Of a stretch of DNA of 64,000 nucleotides, positions 27,201-37,823 are shown in pieces. The notes under the pieces were generated by a model. That model searched no databases, was not told the DNA's origin, and worked only from the letters and a program-made list of their open reading frames with translations. The stretch spans positions 434,001 through 498,000 of the forward strand of contig JAUIMM010000699.1 of the NCBI GenBank assembly GCA_031769625.1. Direction: 5' to 3'. Numbering within the stretch: the first letter of the stretch is position 1; every line of letters starts with the position of its first letter. This DNA is from Taudactylus pleione. Its lineage: Eukaryota > Chordata > Amphibia > Anura > Myobatrachidae. The position numbers were made by a program, and so were the translations under genes.

Positions 27201-30200
27201 ACATGGGAGAAAAACCATTTCACATCACATTTGTGGGTCTTGTTCTTCAACACATTCGGTGAAATTTTGAGCTGTCTGTGTTTGCTACAAGAGGAGATAT
27301 CACAAAGTATGCGCTTTTGTTGTTTCCATTGCTTTCAATGCATTTTGGCCTAAAATGAGCATTTGATGTTTTTTCTTAAATGCAATATGGGAGAAAAACC
27401 ATTTCACATCACATTTGTGGGTCTTGGTCTTCAACACATTTGGTGAAATTTTGAGCTGTCTGTGTTTGCTACAAGAGGAGATATCACAAAGTATGCGCTT
27501 TTGTTGTTTTCATTGCTTTCAATACATTTTGGCCTAAAACGAGCATTTGCTGTTTTCTCTTAAATACAACATGGGAGAAAAACCATTTCACATCACATTT
27601 GTGGGTCTTGGTCTTCAACACATTTGGTGAAATTTTGAGCTGTCTGTGTTTGCTACAAGAGGAGATATCACAAAGTATGCGCTTTTGTTGTTTCCATTCC
27701 TTTCAATGCATTTTGGCCTAAAATGAGCATTTGCTGTTTTTTCTTAAATGCAACATGGGAGAAAAACCATTTCACATCACATTTGTGGGTCTTGGTCTTC
27801 AACACATTTGGTGAAATTTTGAGCTGTCTGTGTTTGCTACAAGAGGAGATATCACAAACAATGCGCTTTTGTTGTTTCCATTGCTTTCAATGCGTTTTGG
27901 CCTAAAACGAGCATTTGCTGTTTTCTCTTAAATACAACATGGGAGAAAAACCATTTCACATCACATTTGTGGGTCTTATTCTTCAACACATTTGGTGAAA
28001 TTTTGAGCTGTCTGTGTTTGCTACAAGAGGAGATATCACAAACTATGCGCTTTTGTTGTTTCCATTGCTTTCAATGCATTTTCACCTAAAACGTGCATTT
28101 GCTGTTTTCTCTTAAACGCAACATGGGAGAAAAACGATTTCACATCACATTTGTGGGTCTTGGTCTTCAACACATTTGTTGAAATTTTGAGATGTCTGTG
28201 TTAGCTACAAGAGGAGATATCACAAAGTATGCGCTTTTGTTGTTTTCATTGCTTTCAATGCATTTTGGCCTAAAATGAGCATTTGCTGTTTTCTCTTAAA
28301 CAAAACATGGGAGAAAAACCATTTCACATCAAATTTGTGGGTCTTGTTCTTCAAAACATTCAGTGAAATTTTGAGCTGTCTGTGTTTGCTACAAGAGGAG
28401 ATATCACAAACTATGCGCTTTTGTTGTTTCCATTGCTTTCAATACATTTTGGCCTAAAATGAGCATTTGCTGTTTTCTCTTAAATACAACATGGGAGAAA
28501 AACCATTTCACATTACATTTGTGGGTCTTGTTCTTCAACACATTCGGTGAAATTTTGAGCTGTCTGTTTGCTACAAGAGGAGATATCACAAAGTATGCGC
28601 TTTTGTTGTTTCCATTGCTTTCAATGCATTTTGGCCTAAAACAAGCATTTGCTGTTTTTCTTAAATGCAACATGGGAGAAAAACCATTTCACATCACATT
28701 TGTTGGTCTTGGTCTTCAACACATTCGGTGAAATTTTGAGCTGTCTGTGTTTGCTACAAGAGGAGATATCACAAAGTATGCGCTTTTGTTGTTTCCATTG
28801 CTTTCAATGCATTTTGGCCTAAAACGAGCATTTGCTGTTTTTTCTTAAATGCAACATGGGAGAAAAACCATTTTACATCACATTTGTTTGTCTTGGTCTT
28901 CAACACATTTTTTTAAATTTTGAGCTGTCTGTGTTTGCTACAAGAGGAGATATCTCAAAGTATGCGCTTTTGTTGTTTCCATTGCTTTCAATGCATTTTG
29001 GCCTAAAACGAGCAGTTGATGTTTTTTCTTAAACGCAACATGGGAGAAAAACCATTTTACATCACATTTGTGGGTCTTGTTCTTCAACACATTCGGTGAA
29101 ATTTTGAGCTGTCTGTTTGATACAAGAGGAGATATCACAAAGTATGCGCTTTTGTTGTTTTCATTGCTTTCAATGCATTTTGGCCTAAAACAACCATTTG
29201 CTGTTTTCTCTTCAACGCAACATGGGAGAAAAACCTTTTCACATCACATTTGTGGGTCTTGTTCTTCAACACATTCGGTGAAATTTTGAGCTGTCTGTGT
29301 TTGCTACAAGAGGAGATATCACAAAGTATGCGCTTTTGTTGTTTCCATTGCTTTCAATACATTTTGGCCTAAAACGAGCATTTGTTGTTTTCTCTTAAAT
29401 ACAACATGGGAGAAAAACCATTTCACATCACATTTCTGGGTCTTGTTCTTCACCACATTCGGTGAAATTTTGAGCTGTCTGTGTTTGCTACAAGAGGAGA
29501 TATCACAAAGTATGCGCTTTTGTTGTTTCCATTGCTTTCAATGCATTTTGGCCTAAAATGAGCATTTGATGTTTTTTCTTAAATGCAATATGGGAGAAAA
29601 ACCATTTCACATCACATTTGTGGGTCTTGGTCTTCAACACATTTGGTGAAATTTTGAGCTGTCTGTGTTTGCTACAAGAGGAGATATCACAAAGTATGCG
29701 CTTTTGTTGTTTTCATTGCTTTCATTACATTTTGGCCTAAAACGAGCATTTGATGTTTTCTCTTAAATACAACATGGGAGAAAAACCATTTCACATCACA
29801 TTTGTGGGTCTTGGTCTTCAACACATTTGGTGAAATTTTGAGCTGTCTGTGTTTGCTACAAGAGGAGATATCACAAAGTATGCGCTTCTGTTGTTTCCAT
29901 TCCTTTCAATGCATTTTGGCCTAAAATGAGCATTTGCTGTTTTTTCTTAAATGCAACATGGGAGAAAAACCATTTCACATCACATTTGTGGGTCTTGGTC
30001 TTCAACACATTTGGTGAAATTTTGAGCTGTCTGTGTTTGCTACAAGAGGAGATATCACAAAGAATGCGCTTCTGTTGTTTCCATTTCTTTCAATGCGTTT
30101 TGGCCTAAAACGAGCATTTGCTGTTTTCTCTAAAATACAACATGGGAGAAAAACCATTTCATATCACATTTGTGGGTCTTGTTCTTCAACACATTCGGTG

Positions 30201-31500
30201 AAATTTTGAGCTGTCTGTTTGATACAAGAGGAGATATCACAAAGTATGCGCTTTTGTTGTTTTCATTGCTTTCAATGCATTTTGGCCTAAAACAACCATT
30301 TGCTGTTTTCTCTTCAACGCAACATGGGAGAAAAACCTTTTCACATCACATTTGTGGGTCTTGGTCTTCAACACATTCGGTGAAATTTTGAGCTGTCTGT
30401 GTTAGCTACAAGAGGAGATATCACAAAGTATGCGCTTTTGTTGTTTTCATTGCTTTCAATACATTTTGGCCTAAAACGAGCATTTGTTGTTTTCTCTTAA
30501 ATACAACATGGCAGAAAAACCATTTCACATCACATTTGTGGGTCTTGTTCTTCAACACATTCGGTGAAATTTTGAGCTGTCTGTGTTTGCTACAAGAGGA
30601 GATATCACAAAGTATGCGCTTTTGTTGTTTCCATTGCTTTCAATGCATTTTGGCCTAAAATGAGCATTTGATGTTTTTTCTTAAATGCAATATGGGAGAA
30701 AAACCATTTCACATCACATTTGTGGGTCTTGGTCTTCAACACATTTGGTGAAATTTTGAGCCGTCTGTGTTTGCTACAAGAGGAGATATCACAAAGTATG
30801 CGCTTTTGTTGTTTTCATTGCTTTCAATACATTTTGGCCTAAAACGAGCATTTGCTGTTTTCTCTTAAATACAACATGGGAGAAAAACCATTTCACATCA
30901 CATTTGTGGGTCTTGGTCTTCAACACATTTGGTGAAATTTTGAGCTGTGTGTGTTTGCTACAAGAGGAGATATCACAAAGTATGCGCTTTTGTTGTTTCC
31001 ATTCCTTTCAATGCATTTTGGCCTAAAATGAACATTTGCTGTTTTTTCTTAAATGCAACATGGGAGAAAAACCATTTCACATCACATTTGTGGGTCTTGG
31101 TCTTCAACACATTTGGTGAAATTTTGAGCTGTCTGTGTTTGCTACAAGAGGAGATATCACAAACAATGCGCTTTTGTTGTTTCCATTGCTTTCAATGCGT
31201 TTTGGCCTAAAACGAGCATTTGCTGTTTTCTCTTAAATACAACATGGGAGAAAAACCATTTCACATCACATTTGTGGGTCTTATTCTTCAACACATTTGG
31301 TGAAATTTTGAGCTGTCTGTGTTTGCTACAAGAGGAGATATCACAAACTATGCGCTTTTGTTGTTTCCATTGCTTTCAATGCATTTTCACCTAAAACGTG
31401 CATTTGCTGTTTTCTCTTAAACGCAACATGGGAGAAAAATTATTTCACATCACATTTGTGGGTCTTGGTCTTCAACACATTTGTTGAAATTTTGAGATGT
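23876..31500 (+). repeat. 18-monomer higher-order repeat, 3,305 bp, two full copies plus a partial
   Basis: Copies lie at about 23876-27180 and 27181-30485, with a third, truncated copy to about 31500. Landmarks 3,305 bp apart include CATTTTCACCTAAAACG (about 24773, 28078, 31383), the GCAGTTGATG unit (about 25706 and 29011) and CTCTAAAATACAAC (about 26822 and 30127). Rare differences such as GCAATTGCTG with CAAAATGAGAG at about 25340, against GCATTTGCTG with CAACATGGGAG at about 28645, show that the copies are very recent. The third copy switches at about 31.55 kb into sequence matching about 30.1 kb, so it is a recombinant junction. Confidence 0.87.
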
Positions 31501-32560
31501 CTGTGTTAGCTACAAGAGGAGATATCACAAAGTATGCGCTTTTGTTGTTTCCATTGCTTTCAATGCGTTTTGGCCTAAAACGAGCATTTGCTGTTTTCTC
31601 TAAAATACAACATGGGAGAAAAACCATTTCATATCACATTTGTGGGTCTTGTTCTTCAACACATTCGGTGAAATTTTGAGCTGTCTGTTTGATACAAGAG
31701 GAGATATCACAAAGTATGCGCTTTTGTTGTTTTCATTGCTTTCAATGCATTTTGGCCTAAAACAACCATTTGCTGTTTTCTCTTCAACGCAACATGGGAG
31801 AAAAACCTTTTCACATCACATTTGTGGGTCTTGTTCTTCAACACATTCGGTGAAATTTTGAGCTGTCTGTGTTAGCTACAAGAGGAGATATCACAAAGTA
31901 TGCGCTTTTGTTGTTTTCATTGCTTTCAATACATTTTGGCCTAAAACGAGCATTTGTTGTTTTCTCTTAAATACAACATGGGAGAAAAACCATTTCACAT
32001 CACATTTGTGGGTCTTGTTCTTCAACACATTCGGTGAAATTTTGAGCTGTCTGTGTTTGCTACAAGAGGAGATATCACAAAGTATGCGCTTTTGTTGTTT
32101 CCATTGCTTTCAATGCATTTTGGCCTAAAATGAGCATTTGATGTTTTTTCTTAAATGCAATATGGGAGAAAAACCATTTCACATCACATTTGTGGGTCTT
32201 GGTCTTCAACACATTTGGTGAAATTTTGAGCTATCTGTGTTTGCTACAAGAGGAGATATCACAAAGTATGCGCTTTTGTTGTTTTCATTGCTTTCAATAC
32301 ATTTTGGCCTAAAACGAGCATTTGCTGTTTTCTCTTAAATACAACATGGGAGAAAAACCATTTCACATCACATTTGTGGGTCTTGGTCTTCAACACATTT
32401 GGTGAAATTTTGAGCTGTGTGTGTTTGCTACAAGAGGAGATATCACAAAGTATGCGCTTTTGTTGTTTCCATTCCTTTCAATGCATTTTGGCCTAAAATG
32501 AACATTTGCTGTTTTTTCTTAAATGCAACATGGGAGAAAAACCATTTCACATCACATTTG
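30170..32560 (+). repeat. 8-monomer higher-order duplication, 1,470 bp offset
   Basis: Sequence from about 30.12 to 31.09 kb is repeated 1,470 bp downstream, to about 32.56 kb. The unusual GAGCTGTGTGTGTTTGC with AAAATGAACATTTGC occurs at about 30.94-31.03 kb and again at about 32.41-32.50 kb. The CTCTTCAACGCAACATGG unit is likewise duplicated. The second copy then lacks one monomer relative to the first, which restores a 7-unit spacing for the GTGTTAGCTAC marker (31480 to about 32770). Confidence 0.78.
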
Positions 32561-35320
32561 TGGGTCTTATTCTTCAACACATTTGGTGAAATTTTGAGCT
32601 GTCTGTGTTTGCTACAAGAGGAGATATCACAAACTATGCGCTTTTGTTGTTTCCATTGCTTTCAATGCATTTTCACCTAAAACGTGCATTTGCTGTTTTC
32701 TCTTAAACGCAACATGGGAGAAAAATTATTTCACATCACATTTGTGGGTCTTGGTCTTCAACACATTTGTTGAAATTTTGAGATGTCTGTGTTAGCTACA
32801 AGAGGAGATATCACAAAGTATGCGCTTTTGTTGTTTTCATTGCTTTCAATGCATTTTGGCCTAAAATGAGCATTTGCTGTTTTCTCTTAAACACAACATG
32901 GGAGAAAAACCATTTCACATCACATTTGTGGGTCTTGTTCTTCAAAACATTCGGTGAAATTTTGAGCTGTCTGTGTTTGCTACAAGAGGAGATATCACAA
33001 ACTATGCGCTTTTGTTGTTTCCATTGCTTTCAATACATTTTGGCCTAAAATGAGCATTTGCTGTTTTCTCTTAAATACAACATGGGAGAAAAACCATTTC
33101 ACATTACATTTGTGGGTCTTGTTCTTCAACACATTCTGTGAAATTTTGAGCTGTCTGTTTGCTACAAGAGGAGATATCACAAAGTATGCGCTTTTGTTGT
33201 TTCCATTGCTTTCAATGCATTTTGGCCTAAAACAAGCATTTGCTGTTTTTTCTTAAATGCAACATGGGAGAAAAACCATTTCACATCACATTTGTGGGTC
33301 TTGGTCTTCAACACATTCGGTAAAATTTTGAGCTGTCTGTGTTTGCTACAAGAGGAGATATCACAAGTATGCGCTTTTTTTTTTGTTTCCATTGCTTTCA
33401 ATGCATTTTGGCCTAAAACGAGCATTTGCTGTTTTTTCTTAAACGCAACATGGGAGAAAACCATTTTACATCACATTTGTGGGTCTTGGTCTTCAACACA
33501 TTTTTTTAAATTTTGAGCTGTCTGTGTTTGCTACAAGAGGATATATCTCAATGTATGCGCTTTTGTTGTTTCCATTGCTTTCAATGCATTTTGGCCTAAA
33601 ACGAGCATTTGCTGTTTTTTCTTAAACGCAACATGGGAGAAAAACCATTTTACATCACATTTGTGGGTCTTGTTCTTCAACACATTCGGTGAAATTTTGA
33701 GCTGTCTGTTTGATACAAGAGGAGATATCACAAAGTATGCGCTTTTGTTGTTTTCATTGCTTTCAATGCATTTTGGCCTAAAACAACCATTTGCTGTTTT
33801 CTCTTCAACGCAACATGGGAGAAAAACCTTTTCACATCACATTTGTGGGTCTTGTTCTTCAACACATTTGGTGAAATTTTGAGCTGTCTGTGTTTGCTAC
33901 AAGAGGAGATATCACAAAGTATGCGCTTTTGTTGTTTCCATTGCTTTCAATACATTTTGGCCTAAAATGAGCATTTGTTGTTTTCTCTTAAATACAACAT
34001 GGGAGAAAAACCATTTCACATCACATTTGTGGGTCTTGTTCTTCAACACATTCGGTGAAATTTTGAGCTGTCTGTGTTTGCTACAAGAGGAGATATCACA
34101 AAGTATGCGCTTTTGTTGTTTCCATTGCTTTCAATGCATTTTGGCCTAAAATGAGCATTTGATGTTTTTTCTTAAATGCAATATGGGAGAAAAACCATTT
34201 CACATCACATTTGTGGGTCTTGGTCTTCAACACATTTGGTGAAATTTTGAGCTGTCTGTGTTTGCTACAAGAGGAGATATCACAAAGTATGCGCTTTTGT
34301 TGTTTTCATTGCTTTCATTACATTTTGGCCTAAAACGAGCATTTGCTGTTTTCTCTTAAATACAACATGGGAGAAAAACCATTTCACATCACATTTGTGG
34401 GTCTTGGTCTTCAACACATTTGGTGAAATTTTGAGCTGTCTGTGTTTGCTACAAGAGGAGATATCACAAAGTATGCGCTTTTGTTGTTTCCATTGCTTTC
34501 AATGCATTTTTGCCTAAAATGAGCATTTGCTGTTTTTTCTTAAATGCAACATGGGAGAAAAACCATTTCACATCACATTTGTGGGTCTTGGTCTTCAACA
34601 CATTTGGTGAAATATTGAGCTGTCTGTGTTTGCTACAAGAGGAGATATCACAAACAATGCGCTTTTGTTGTTTCCATTGCTTTCAATGCGTTTTGGCCTA
34701 AAACGAGCATTTGCTGTTTTCTCTTAAATACAACATGGGAGAAAAACCATTTCACATTACATTTGTGGGTCTTGTTCTTCAACACATTCGGTGAAATTTT
34801 GAGCTGTCTGTTTGCTACAAGAGGAGATATCACAAAGTATGCGCTTTTGTTGTTTCCATTGCTTTCAATGCATTTTGGCCTAAAACGAGCATTTGCTGTT
34901 TTTTCTTAAATGCAACATGGGAGAAAAACCATTTCACATCACATTTGTGGGTCTTGGTCTTCAACACATTCGGTGAAATTTTGAGCTGTCTGTGTTTGCT
35001 ACAAGAGGAGATATCACAAAGTATGCGCTTTTGTTGTTTCCATTGCTTTCAATGCATTTTGGCCTAAAACGAGCATTTGCTGTTTTTTCTTAAACACAAC
35101 ATGGGAGAAAAACCATTTTACATCACATTTGTGGGTCTTGGTCTTCAACACATTTTTTTAAATTTTGAGCTGTCTGTGTTTGCTACAAGAGGAGATATCA
35201 CAAAGTATGCGCTTTTGTTGTTTTCATTGCTTTCAATACATTTTGGCCTAAAACAAGCATTTGCTGTTTTCTCTTAAATACAACATGGGAGAAAAACCAT
35301 TTCACATCACATTTGTGGGT
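32560..35320 (+). repeat. Satellite segment flanking the LINE 3' end
   Basis: Diverged monomers with local irregularities. At about 33361-33390 a unit has CACAAGTATGCGC followed by a lengthened run of nine or more T. At about 33541 a unit has GGATATATCTCAATGTATG. The final partial unit starts at 35257 and stops after 64 nt at TTTGTGGGT, where the LINE begins. No gene is seen. Confidence 0.8.
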
Positions 35321-35795
35321 AATCCTTTTTTATTGAAAAACTTGCAGCATATAAATAAATATATAGACAAATACTGCACTTTAACATACCTTTTGCCATA
35401 TATACATAATCAACCAGGTTTCTGTAATCAAAATATATGACTCTATCAAATTCTGCAAAGATCCACAAAAAAGATAAACCTCCTGAACATAACACATCAC
35501 ACACTCCACCCAGACAAGACAGTGTACAAACCATCACCTGAAACATCAAAATATCATTAAAACAATAAACTTTAACACAATAAGCTTTTAGCTATTCCCT
35601 TTTTTTTATTTCAAAAAGACTTTAAACTATCACCAACACTAACTCCAAAACATAGAGAAAATGAAGGAGCTGTTTAGGCGCATGAAGATCATTCCATAAA
35701 AACAGAAAAATCCAAAAATCTACTGCGGAAGTGGAAAGAAGAGCTTCAAGCCCATAGGATAAACAGGAAAAAGACTGGTACTTTTTTGCCACCCA
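35321..35795 (-). other. LINE 3' untranslated region
   Basis: About 475 nt of AT-rich unique sequence lie between the ORF2 stop and the satellite junction. It has no satellite similarity that I can see and no simple-repeat tail. A small open frame reading through it into the satellite is not convincing. The last 30 nt in element orientation read TTTTTCAATAAAAAAGGATT up to the target. Confidence 0.8.
35329..35334 (-). promoter_or_regulatory. AATAAA polyadenylation signal at the LINE 3' end
   Basis: The minus strand reads AATAAA only 8 nt before the end of the element, at the position where an mRNA 3'-processing signal would be expected if the transcript continued a little into flanking DNA. 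There is no poly(A) tail at the junction; the element ends in GGATT. Confidence 0.5.
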
Positions 35796-37823
35796 CTAAG
35801 GGGGCTTCAGGTGCCTCCATCTCCTCGACCACCCAACAGCATCCAGTCTCCTCCTGTCCATCTCCATCAGAGACCTAACCTCGTGAAGAATATTACACGC
35901 CACCACCTCACAGGGAAGGATTTTACTTCTAGTTGTTACTAAGCACCAGGCGCTCCACGTGTGATATCTAACCACTAAACTAACTACAAAAATGGTGACC
36001 AAATCATAACGCCCATACCCTTTGAATGCTCCGTAAACCCACTCAGGGTAACTGAGCCCCGAAAGGCACGGAATGCGTAAGGCGCCCGAAACTTTCTTAT
36101 AAATCTCAATGTTAAAGGGACATTCAAGCAAGAAGTGGTCCATAGTCTCCTCCTCCCCTGGACATTCCTCCCGTGGGCAACCACGATCATCGGCGCTTCT
36201 CCACCTGATGTGCCCCCTAACATAGAGCCTTCCTTGAAAAGAGAGCCAGGCCAGGTCCCTATACTTCAGTGGAATCCTCTCTGAACAGATCAAAGAGATC
36301 CCATCTGAGCACACCTTGCCCGGGCAGTCCCTCAGTGATAGCGGGGCATAGAAGTGAGCCCGCAAAATGCCTCTCTCCAACTCCTTCCTAGAAAGGGTCT
36401 TGACATCACTCGCCACTACTCCCCATAGCCTTGTCACTCTCAAGCACAGGATGACATAGATCGGAAGAGCACCAGACCTACCTCTGAAGGCTTTAACACG
36501 GCCGCCATCATACCAGAGTTCAAGGAAAGGAGACACCCAAGCCCTAAAACTCTCTACCCACCAAGGAGAAGTCTCCAGAAACAGACTTCCAAGATTCAAT
36601 TTAATAAAAGTTGTGGCAAAAAACACCACCGGATTGACCATACCCAATCCACCTTCATTCCTTGGTCTGTAGGTTATACCCCTCTTGACAATGTTCATCC
36701 CGTTCCCCCAAAATAAAAGGAAGAACAAGGATAACACTTTGGACCACAAAGATTGTGGCAAGAAACACACGTAGCTGACATACAGAAATATAGGAACCAG
36801 GAAAGTTTTGCACAAGTGAACCCTTTCCCTGTAGGAGAACTGCCAAGTTCTCCAGGACTGTACTTTCCTGCTGGCTTCCTCTATCCTCTTTTCCCAATTT
36901 CGAGTGGCATAATCACCACGGTCAAAAATGATGCCTAAGATTTTGATCTGCGAACTGGCCCGGGGGAGACTGTCCGGAAGGCGAAATTCATCACCTTCCT
37001 CCCCCATCCAGAAAGCTTCACATTTGTCCTGATTTACTCTGGAGCATGAGGCTTCAGAGTAGTCGGAGACTAGGTGTTCTATACACTGAGCCTCTGCCAC
37101 AGAGGACAGGACCACAGTGACATCATCCGCGTAGGCCACCACCCTCAATGGAGCCTCTGGGCCCAGCTGCACCCCCCTCAATGCACTACAACCAATCCTC
37201 CTTACAAAGGGATCGATCGTGAAAACATATAAGAGCGGGCTCAGGGGGCATCCCTGACGGACACCAGAGTCAACCATGAAAGCAGGGCCCACCCAACCAT
37301 TAACAAGCGGGAAGCTTTCGGCCTGATTGTACAAAACACGAAGCCAATCCACCACCCTCACTGGAAGACCATACCATTCCAGAACAGCCCACAGGTACTT
37401 GTGGTTCACCCGGTCAAAAGCCTTCGACTGGTCCAATGCCAGTAAGTACTTGCCCCACTTTTCAGCACGACAGCGTTCCACGGCCTCCCGGACGCCAAGG
37501 ACAGCACTAAACGTGCTACGACCCTTCACGGTGCAATGCTGAGATGGAGACAGTACCAGCCCGGAAACTTCCATCAGCCGATTAAACAGTATTTTTGCCA
37601 GGATCTTTCTGTCCATATTGAGAAGAGCGATGGGGCGCCAACTCTCAATACGGGATGGGTCCTTACCTTTTGATAACAATATGAGAGTGGAAGACCTCAT
37701 GGAAGGAGGGAGCGACCCCTCACCCAGGCATTCATTATAGACCTCCATAAGGCGCGGAGCCAAGATGTCCCTGAAAGCTTTAAAGAACTCAGACGTTAAA
37801 CCATCCGGACCTGGAGATTTTTT
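35796..37823 (-). CDS. LINE ORF2 segment c: reverse transcriptase and C-terminal region
   Basis: The frame is open from 37850 to a TAG-type stop at the 35796 end; coherent RT sequence starts at KSPGPDGLTSEFF (from 37823), upstream of the first Met at 37763. RT blocks in order are LILLSKGKDPSRIESWRPIA, LLALDQSKAFDRVNH (motif A Asp, about 37440-37402), SGVRQGCPLSPLLYVF (about 37270-37230), VVAYADDVTVVL (YADD catalytic pair at 37133-37122) and IKILGIIFD. All key Asp residues are present. The roughly 350-residue C-terminal region carries RDLAWLSFQGRLYVR and a Cys/His motif (CPREEC, then TMDHFLLECP, about 36181-36119) typical of L1/Tx1 ORF2. The product would copy the LINE RNA at the nicked target. 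This part is one uninterrupted frame of about 675 codons, but it is separated from the endonuclease by a frame change. Confidence 0.9.
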   Translation of the reverse strand, partial: KKSPGPDGLTSEFFKAFRDILAPRLMEVYNECLGEGSLPPSMRSSTLILLSKGKDPSRIESWRPIALLNMDRKILAKILFNRLMEVSGLVLSPSQHCTVKGRSTFSAVLGVREAVERCRAEKWGKYLLALDQSKAFDRVNHKYLWAVLEWYGLPVRVVDWLRVLYNQAESFPLVNGWVGPAFMVDSGVRQGCPLSPLLYVFTIDPFVRRIGCSALRGVQLGPEAPLRVVAYADDVTVVLSSVAEAQCIEHLVSDYSEASCSRVNQDKCEAFWMGEEGDEFRLPDSLPRASSQIKILGIIFDRGDYATRNWEKRIEEASRKVQSWRTWQFSYRERVHLCKTFLVPIFLYVSYVCFLPQSLWSKVLSLFFLLFWGNGMNIVKRGITYRPRNEGGLGMVNPVVFFATTFIKLNLGSLFLETSPWWVESFRAWVSPFLELWYDGGRVKAFRGRSGALPIYVILCLRVTRLWGVVASDVKTLSRKELERGILRAHFYAPLSLRDCPGKVCSDGISLICSERIPLKYRDLAWLSFQGRLYVRGHIRWRSADDRGCPREECPGEEETMDHFLLECPFNIEIYKKVSGALRIPCLSGLSYPEWVYGAFKGYGRYDLVTIFVVSLVVRYHTWSAWCLVTTRSKILPCEVVACNILHEVRSLMEMDRRRLDAVGWSRRWRHLKPP

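Larger units (their letters stand above)
1..35320 (+). repeat. 184-bp tandem satellite array, left block
   Basis: Uninterrupted head-to-tail array of an AT-rich monomer of about 184 bp, roughly 190 copies, all in one orientation. I set the unit start at GCATTTGCTGTTTT. Recognisable blocks in order are CAACATGGGAGAAAAACC, TTTCACATCACATTTGTGGG, TCTTCAACACATT, GAAATTTTGAGCTGTCTG, CTACAAGAGGAGATATCAC, TATGCGCTTTTGTTG and CATTTTGGCCTAAAA. Monomers differ by a few substitutions and small indels: a 2-bp loss in CTGTCTG(TG)TTTGCTA, and TTTTTTTAAA replacing TTTGGTGAAA. The shown strand is T-rich. Most units carry a GATATC palindrome. Open frames of 60-90 codons recur on both strands, but each ends within one unit or drifts because 184 is not a multiple of 3, so they are not coding. 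No promoter, tRNA-like box or RNA gene is visible. I do not recognise the satellite family by name. Confidence 0.97.

Noticed and set aside
1..35320. CRISPR-like array
   Set aside because: The repeats are contiguous 184-bp units with no unique spacers, and the LINE is eukaryotic.
35307..35549. 80-codon minus-strand frame across the LINE 3' UTR and into the satellite
   Set aside because: It crosses the element boundary, has no recognisable domain and lies downstream of the ORF2 stop.
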